From the NCBI GenBank assembly GCA_902591645.1, contig CACJBM010000051.1, forward strand, positions 1 through 16,741: a stretch of DNA of 16,741 nt. The letters run 5' to 3'. Below the pieces are notes generated by a model, which did not search any database, had not been told where the DNA came from, and saw only the letters and a list, made by a program, of their open reading frames with translations. The position numbers were made by a program, and so were the translations under genes. This stretch comes from an uncultured Verrucomicrobiota bacterium. Lineage in GTDB: Bacteria > Verrucomicrobiota > Verrucomicrobiae > Verrucomicrobiales > DEV007. Below are positions 1-9,000 of the stretch, piece after piece (position 1 is the stretch's first letter; each line of letters opens with the position of its first letter).

Positions 1-3000
1 ACCGTCCGCGTCCTCTGTCCTATCATCTATCAAGTACATTGTAATAACGGCATCTGCATTCAACACTCCGTCACTCACACGAACACCAAGCTCGAAACTG
101 ACAGCACTTTCGTAATCGATATCTCCACTGTCATTAACGATAAGCTTGGACCCTATAATAGAAAATGCCTCATTCCCATCGGCATCAGTATTACGGTTAG
201 AGACAATCGAGTAACTGAGTGCATCATTATTAGCATCCGTTGCAACCAAAGCTCCTACCTCGAATGAATTGGGAGCTGACTCAGAAAGAGTAAATGACTG
301 AGCTGCAATGACAGGCGCTTCGTTCGGAAAACTCAGCGGATCAGCCGGATCTCGACCAACTGCTACTTCTTCAGCATCTGTGTACCCGTCACCATCACTA
401 TTTAAATCCAGATCACTCGTTCCATAAATATCTTCCTCCTGAGCCTCCGTCAACCCGTCGCCGTCCGCGTCCTCATCTCGATCATCCGTCAGATTAATAG
501 TAATCACAGCATCATCAGTTAAGACACCATCACTCACTAATACATTCACTTTAACTTGCGTGGCCACTTCATAATCAAGCACGCTCACATCTGTAGTCTT
601 TAGCACATTACCTTCAAATATAAATCCATTGCCTTGATCTATGACCACATAACTCAGCGTGTCTTCCTTATTAGTATCCGTCGCAATGACTGATCCAACC
701 TGAATATACCACTCAGCAATTGTAAATTCCTGATCCGCTATCACCGGCGCTTCGTTAGGGAAATTGGTAGCATCAGCTGGATCACGACCAGCCGCCACTT
801 CCTCCGCGTCTGTGTAACCATCACCATCACTGTTTAAATCCAGGTCACTTGTCCCATGGATATCTTCCTCCTGAGCCTCCGTTAACCCGTCACCGTCCAC
901 GTCCTCTGTCCTATCATCCGTTAAATTAATCGTAACCGTTGTATCCGCAGTCAAAACCCCGTCACTCACTCGAACACCGACCTGGAGACTCGTAGCCGTT
1001 TCGTAATCAATATCTCCGCTGTCATTAACGATAAGCTTGGATCCACTAATGGAGAACGCATCATTGTTGTCGCCATCTGCATTAGTGTTGGAGATAATCG
1101 TGTAGCTTAGCGTATCGTTATTAGTATCCGTTGCCACTAAGGTTCCTATCCCAAAAGAATTATTTTCTGAATCGTACAAATCACTTACCTCCTCTAATGA
1201 AAGTGCTCGGTTGTAGATGCGAATATCGTCAATCAATCCGCCAAAGTAAGACGGAAAGCCATATGCCTCCCAGCGCGCTGTATAGCCAAGGAAAAAAGGT
1301 TCTGAATTACTAAGATCAGCGTCATTTAAGTCTGTAGTGTAGACCTTATCTTCAACACCGTTTTTGAACCATTTTATAACTCCTTTATTGAACGTTAACG
1401 TCCAATAATTCCATAACTCTGAAGCAGGAGTGCTATTTGTAGTATAGTAATCATCTCCCAGGCTACGGAAATTAATCTTGCCTCTTCTATTAAAGTCGTG
1501 ATGAATCACATAACCGTCATCACTGCCCGCAAAACGAGCGTTACCCATTTTGCTAATTATTCCCACTGTATTATCTCCTTGCCCCCACGAGTCCGGTTTT
1601 AACCAAAATGACAAGGACATTTCGTCGTCAAAGTTAAGGTCTGAAGAATCATTAACTTTAATATAGTCATTAACCCCATCAAAGCTGTACGCACTGCCCG
1701 CATTGCCCTCACGATCAGTAGCGAGAGTCGCTCCATTAACAGTACCATTGTTGCCATTACCGCTCTCATCATTGGCATTGCCGTTGAAGGGGTAGTAGGC
1801 GACAAGACCATTTTCTGAGACAGTTGTCTCTGAAAGAGTAAATGATTGACTAGCAATTACAGGAGCCTCGTTCGGAAAATTGGCAGCATCAGCTGGATCT
1901 CGACCAACTGCTACTTCCTCCGCGTCTGTGTAACCGTCACCATCACTATTGACATTCGTATCACTCGTCCCATAAACATCCTCCTCCTGAGCCTCCGTTA
2001 ACCCGTCACCATCCGCATCTTCTGTCCTATCATCCGTAAGATTCACTGTGACCGTTGCATCCGCAGTCAACACACCATCACTCACTCGGACGCCGACCTG
2101 GAGATTAGTAGCCGTTTCGTAATCAATATCTCCACTATCATTAACGATAAGCTTTGATCCACTAATGGAGAACGCATCATTGTTGTCGCCATCTGCATTA
2201 GTGTTGGAGATAATCGTGTAACTAAGCGTATCGTTATTGGTATCCGTTGCCACTAAGATTCCTACCACGATATAATTTTTCTCGAGGTCGTAAAGCGCGC
2301 TCACCTCGCCTGCTGTAAGCGCGCGATTGTAGATGCGGATATCGTCGATTGAGCCATTAAAATGCTGAATGCTACCGCCAGCTCGTGAGCCGATGTAGAG
2401 AGGTTCTGTTGAATCTGCAAGCGGCCCGGAAACATTATTAGATACTACTTCGGTAGAAGTGAGCAGGCCGTCGATGTAGAGCTTCACCCCGTTGTCGTCT
2501 GTTCCGTCATAGCTTGTAACGAAGTGGTACCATTTATCCGGGACATAATTGAATGAAGCGTCCCGGATGATTCGCGAGGCATCCCCATTCCTCCGGTCCT
2601 GATAGACAACCCTTATTGTATTTCCTTCGTTGGCCTGAATTAGAAATTCGCCTTTATTCGCCTGATCATCGAAGTATTTCCCAACAAACACTTGCCAACC
2701 GCTGACGGCATCCCATTTCGCCCAGGCGGAAATAGTTACTGCGCTCAAACCACTGATTGCAGTGGAATCAGGCGCTCTTATATAATCATCAATCCCATCA
2801 AAGCTGTATGAACTGTTCGCATTGCCGTTGCGGTCAGTGGTCAGGGTCGCACCGTTGACCGTACCGTTATTGTCGCTGCCACTCGCATCATCGGCATTGC
2901 CGTTGAAGGGATAGTAGGCCACCAGGCCGTCGTTGAGAGACAGTTCTGGTTCCTCCAGCTCGTAAAGCTCACTGATCTCGGCAGAGCTCAAGACACGATT

Positions 3001-6000
3001 GTAAATACGCACTTCGTCGATTTCACCATGCCAATACATGCCTGCCGAATTCCCTCCAGTAGTAACGGAATGCCCGATTGTTACGTTATCAATGCCCCTG
3101 ACTGTCCCAGCTGATGCAGTGTTGGTTCCGATCAATTGCCCGTTCAGATAGATTTTATATTGGTTGCCATCATAAATTGCACTCACAAGTGACCAATCAT
3201 TTAGGGGCAACACATTCGTCCTGGCTTCTCGTGCCCCGTCACTATTCGCGGCAATGGCAGCCCTGCCCTGATCTGCCTCTGGGTAAGCGCCTCCAAGGCA
3301 CATCAGGCCGAAGGCCTGATTTTGCCCCGGCTGATTTATCCCTTTGCCAGCTCCAACAATGAAAGGATAAGGCTTGTGCGAGAAACTGGATGGATTAACC
3401 CAGGCAGATACGGAAAAATGGTCTGTTATTCCAAGAGTGTTTGAAACATTGATACTGATTGAATCATTGACCCCATCGAAACTGTAGGATTTTAAAGCAT
3501 TGCCGTTGCTGTCGGTGGTGAGGGTAGCACCATTGACAGTACCATTATTCCCATTACCGCTCTCATCATCGGCGTTGCCGTTGAAGGGGTAGTAAGCCAC
3601 CAGACCATCTTCCAAGGTCGGCTTTGGCTTCTCCAGGTCGTAAAGCGCACTCACCTCGCCTGCTGTAAGCGCGCGGTTGTAGACACGGACATCATCCAAA
3701 CTGCCGCGCATTGTGAGACTTTCCGGAGATCCTATGCTAAATTCCGCCTGAGCATTTGGAAATACAGCCGGCCCTTCCTGAGTTGCCATATGTTGTCCAT
3801 CAAGATAGGAAGAATAGTCGCTGCCGTTTTTGGTATAGATTATTTGATGCCATTGCCCATCATCAGTAAAATCAGTACCTGCCAACCAATATGCCGGTCC
3901 CACACCATGGTCAAATACGCTGTAGTAAAATTTCTTATCGGATGCAATATAGTAAACTCCCCATTTCTTTACTGATCCATCGCTACCAGATTGGCCAATT
4001 ATAGGACCGGTCCGTGCTCCATCTGTGTACTTGAACCAAACAGCCAGAGTCATGTTCCCATCGGCAAAGTTTAAGTGGTCTCCATCTGCTGCAGAAATGT
4101 TACCATCGGCTCCATCAAAGCTGTAGGCACTATCCGCATTACCATTACGGTCAGCCGCCAGCGACGCTCCATTAACTGTACCGTTATTACCATTACCGCT
4201 CTCATCATTGGCATTGCCGTTGAATGGGTAGTAGGCGACAAGACCATTTTCTGAGACAATTGTCTCAGAAATCGTAAATGATTGAGCGGCAATTATAGGA
4301 GCTTCGTTCGGAAAATTGGCAGCATCAGCAGGATCACGACCAACTGCTACTTCCTGCGCGTCTGTGTAACCGTCACCATCACTATTGACATTCGTATCAC
4401 TGGTCCCATAAATATCTTCCTCCTGAGCCTCCGTTAACCCATCACCATCAGCGTCTTCTGTCCTATCATCCTTCAGATTGACCGTAATTACCGCAGTATC
4501 AGTTAAGACTCCATCACTAACTGACACATTCACCTTCACTTGATTGACCGGCATTTCGATAACATAAGAATATTTGTTGCTGCCAACATCATCATGCCAG
4601 CCAGTATTTTCATCTCCCGCTCCAGGGCCCACTATTACAGTGTAATTTTGAGCATTCTCACTTGTCACTCCATTGTGATTCGGCTCATTAGAGGACCAAT
4701 CATTAGCACTAAGTGCCTCACCATTGATCCACTTCCAACTCGCTTCATTTTCAGCATCCGACAACCCTATCCATACATGCACTGCACCTTGCGCAACAAC
4801 GGCATCACCTTCATAACTCTCCACTTGCGCATTTACTTTATCAATCTTCTCCTGCGTATCAAGAACAGCTAACCTTCCTCCAAGTGACTCGGCATTCTCT
4901 TTAGCTTGGTCCCAGGTATAACTACCTGCAACAATTTCGAAGGTGCTTTGAGACCAGTCAACATCTTGTGCCTCATAGTCAAGCGTGGTCGAATCCGCGA
5001 CCTTCAGTACATTCCCTTCAAAAACAAATTTATGGATCTTTTCTAGGAGGTAGCCCTTTTCATTGTTTATATTTCCGTTACCCGTTGCCACGTTTGGATC
5101 ATCAACAAGCGAATCATTCCACCGGCGCTGAGAATCTCTAGAAGACCAAAAAATATGAGCGTAATCTTCAGCTGCCAAATTGCCATCCGGCTGTCCTGGT
5201 TCCCAGTTCGCGAACGTCAAGGCTTCTCCAGTAATCCACCTCCAATCTCCTTCTTGTTCATTGTCAGATAATCCAATCCATAAAGATCCAGCAAAACTGT
5301 TAATGACAGAAGTTGCAGTGGAAAGAACTTCCGAAGTATTCAAAACCGCTAAACGCCCTCCCTTAGCCTCTGCATCCGCCTTAGCTTGATCCCATGTGAA
5401 ATTACCCTCGACTATTGAAAAATTGGCAACCGTATAAGTCAGCGAATCTTCCTTATTAGTGTCCGTCGCTATAACTGATCCAACCTCAGTGAGTCGCTCA
5501 ACAACCGTAAATGCCTGATCCGCTATCACTGGCGCCTCGTTCGGGAAATTTGTAGCATCAGATGGATCACGACCAGCCGCCACCTCCTCAACATCCGTGT
5601 AACCATCACTATCACCATCAACTGAATTAGGATCACTCAAATACAGAGTAAGTTCATCGTAGTTACTAAATCCATCACCATCAGAATCAGCTGTATCCTT
5701 AGTGAAAATTGCACCAATCCTCTTGTCCCCATCCATTGTTAAAGTTACTGGATTATCAGTTCCCGTATTAGCTCCAGTCCATTTAGTGAATAAATATCCT
5801 GTGTCGGGTACTGCGGTCACTGTAGCTGTTGAACCCAATTTGTTAGTCGGCGAATATGTAAGAATACCATTTAATTTTCCTTCTTTCTCAATCGTATAAA
5901 GATCAGTCACTTCAGCATTTGAAATGGCACGATTGTAGATACGAACATCGTCAATTCCTCCACGCATGGGGTTCTGTTCAGCATTTCCAATATAGAAAGG

Positions 6001-9000
6001 AGTGGAGGGATTCGGAAAAAGTGTCGGCCCTTCCTGAGTCGTCATCTTTTCACCGTCAAGATAAGAAGTATATGAATTTCCATTTTTAGTATAAATGATC
6101 TGGTGCCATTTTCCGTCATCCACATAAGAAGCTGCTGACAACCAATACGCGGGACCGACGCCATGATCAAAAACGTGAAAGTAAAATTTCTCACCAACTT
6201 CACTGTAGTAAATGTACCACTTTTTGGCTGATCCTCCAGTACGCGGAGACTGTCCAATTAACGTGGTATTCCTTGCCCCTCCCGAAAATTTAAACCAACA
6301 TGACAGGGTCATGTCTCCAGAAGCAAAATTTAAATAGCTCTGGTCAGGAACACTTATATTACTATCATTCCTATCAAAGTCATAGGCGCTATTAGCTTCA
6401 TCATTTCGGTCAGCAGATAGGGTCACTGCATTTATTTCACCATCATTCGCATTCGCGCTTTCATCATTTGCATTTCCTTCAAAAAGATAATGAGCGATGA
6501 GACCCTCCTTGAGGGACAATGAAGTCGATATCGAGCGGGTCGGGTAATCGTCCGCATCATTAGGGTCCGTGCTGTGAGAAATTAACTCATCATAGTTAGA
6601 GAAGCCGTCACCATCAGTATCATTCGTATCTTTAGCAAAAGTGGCACCGATCGTCTTATCAGCATCCATCGTAAGTGTCACTGGATTATCAGTTCCAGTA
6701 TTAGCTCCAGTCCATCCAGTGAATGCGTACCCTACGTCAGGCACAGCAGTGACTGTGGCTACTGCTCCTAACTTGTGAGTGGCAGCTGCAGTGATCGATC
6801 CATTCGCTATATCGCTAGTCGATTTTTCTAAGATATAACCATTAATATTACCCGGATCCAATGGGGCATCATGCCAACCCTTGTTGTCACTATGTAAAAG
6901 CACATACCGCTCGACGTTACCTGCCGCATTGTTAGGATCATTATTCCCCCCCCAATTAGTATATGAAAACTCTTCTCCAGTCACCCATTCCCAACTACCT
7001 TCAGAACCATTTGCATCGGTAGCACCAATCCAATACCTCTGATCTCCAATATTTGGTACGGCCGAATTGACTGCGACCCTCTCGTCATAGGAAGTAATAA
7101 CAGCCAGATGACCTCCCTTTGAAATAGCATCCTCTTTAGCTTCCCTCCAGCTATGAGCTTCACTAACAATAGAATACGTTGACGCCTGCTTTGAATAACT
7201 CAAAATACGGGTTGGATAATCATTCGAATCATTAGGATCTGTAGAGTGAGTCACAAGCTCATCGTAATTACTAAATCCATCACCGTCCGTGTCCGCAGTA
7301 TCTTTAGAAAACTTAGCCCCTATACTCTTATTACTACCCATAGTTAAAGTCAGCGGATTATCGGTACCCGCATCCGCTCCGACCCAGCCAGAAAATACGT
7401 ATCCTGAATCAGCTACGGCTGTGACTAATGTAGTTGTTGTATCTCTTTTGTGAGCAGCTGTATAATTAATAGAGCCATTGGTAATATCCGGCACGGAAGA
7501 AGGAACCTCTAAAAGATAAGGATATGTGAACGGATCACTTCCATCATGCCAATCAGGGTCCCCGGTATGATTAGACTCTATGATGACTGCATAATCCTCG
7601 TTCGAAGAAGGTCCGGCATTATTAGGCTCATTGGTTGCCCAGTTTTCCAATCCGATATTTTCACCAGTGATCCATTGCCATTTCCCTTCAACTTCTTCAT
7701 CAGTTAGACCTAGCCAAAGGGTCGGCCAAGTTCCTAATCCATTCAGATACGCATTAGCAGCATCTAGATTAACCTGTGAATTCAGTACCGCTAACCTCCC
7801 CCCCCGCGATTCAGCATCCTCTTTAGCTTTGGCCCAAGTAAGGGCATTATTAACAATCGAAAATACGGAAGCCTTCTTAAGTAAACTTAAGGTATAAACA
7901 GGATGTAACTCAATAATATAATCACCCGTACCTCCCATTCCAACAACAACATCCGTTGCCCCCTCGATCTTATCTAACTCCTCACCTCCAGATCTTGTCC
8001 ACCTACGAAATTCGCCATTTGCCATTTGGGCCACCATATAATTATCGCTAAATAATATTTTTTCACATCCTGTGAGCCCTTCAGCTATGTCAAAAAATAC
8101 ACCAAAATCGCCATCCTCATCCCCCCAACAGGTCACTGTCCCATCTACAAGAACTGCCGCTGACATTTCATAGCCTGCGGCAACGCTAACTACTCCACCA
8201 AGATTAGCCGGAACAGAATTACCGGAGAAATTATTCCCACCCCAAGAAACAACTTTGCCGTTCTTGAGTAAAGCAACCACATGCGTTCTAGTCATGCTGA
8301 TTTCTTTTATATTCGTGACCCCTTCAGGAGGAGAGGTCGCATCAGAATTGCTTTTTCCCCAAGCCAAAACCGTACCATCTTCTTGTATTGCGAAACTGTT
8401 CTGAGGCCCAGCTGCTATATATACGACCTTCGCTGTTCCCGCATTTTGAAGTGCTGCCGGCACAATGGATTGCCCTTCATGACGGTCATCACGATTAGCA
8501 CCAGCATTGGCTTCTCTGTCCATATCACTTTGCGTTCCTGCCCCCCATGCAATGACCGTACCGTCCGCAAGTAAGGCGAGACAATGATCACTACCCGCAG
8601 CCACTTGAGTTACTTTTTGACCAATTGTAGGCGGAGAGGCCTGACCAAATTCTGGGAAAGTATCTGTTTTGGTGGTTCCTTGCCCCCAACACCGAACTGA
8701 ACCATCATTTAATAATGCAACAACATGACGTCTCCCAGCTGCCACTGAAACAACTTCCCCTTGTATCTCATTGGGAAAATTAAGCCTCCCAGTATAATTC
8801 GATCCACTTGATAGGTTATTGCCAAAAAGCCCATATACAGATTGAGCCAACGAAGTCACACGACGCCCCTCGATGACATCAGGAAAATTAGAATCTAAAG
8901 GGACATAAACCTTTGTAGGATTGCCGTTGCTATTTGAAAAGACCTCCACTCCATCGTGGTGGGAAGAAGAACCAAAAGTTGGGGCATTACCAAGAAAAGT

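Larger units (their letters stand above)
1..5541 (-). repeat. five cadherin-like/TSP3 units, the first three with inserted modules
   Basis: Units begin at NEAPVIAxQSFT, at 5541, 4308, 1872, 756 and 324. Each continues with VGxLVATDxNxDxLSY, a middle strand, LDYE or IDYE, VxVSDGVL and INLTDDR, the cadherin-like/Ig-like pattern. It ends in a double calcium motif: DADGDGLTEAQEEDIYGTSD, then NSDGDGYTDAEEVAxGRDP. The uninserted period is 432 bp (756 to 324), or 144 residues. Unit 1 carries two CTLDs, unit 2 three LamGs, unit 3 one LamG, unit 4 none, and unit 5 runs to the edge. Confidence 0.85.
5540..7503 (-). repeat. three InlB-B-like repeats, each followed by a TSP3 calcium motif
   Basis: Three copies lie near 7310-7500, 6640-6822 and 5700-5880. 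Each has the form NGSI...HKLG..ATVTAVPDxGYxFTGWTGANTGTDNPVT..MD.DK.IGA.F, the divergent InlB B-repeat pattern of bacterial surface proteins. Each is followed by D-DGDGFSNYDEL with a DPND-type tail (about 7215-7310, 6540-6640, 5640-5700), a bacterial thrombospondin type 3 calcium site. The last copy runs straight into a second site, DSDGYTDVEEV. The coordinates enclose CTLD2 and LamG A, which sit between the copies. Confidence 0.8.

Noticed and set aside
4540..4872. Plus-strand 110-codon frame
   Set aside because: It is antisense to CTLD4, whose minus-strand motifs (WIGLSD, WKWINGE, EPN, WHD) are unmistakable.
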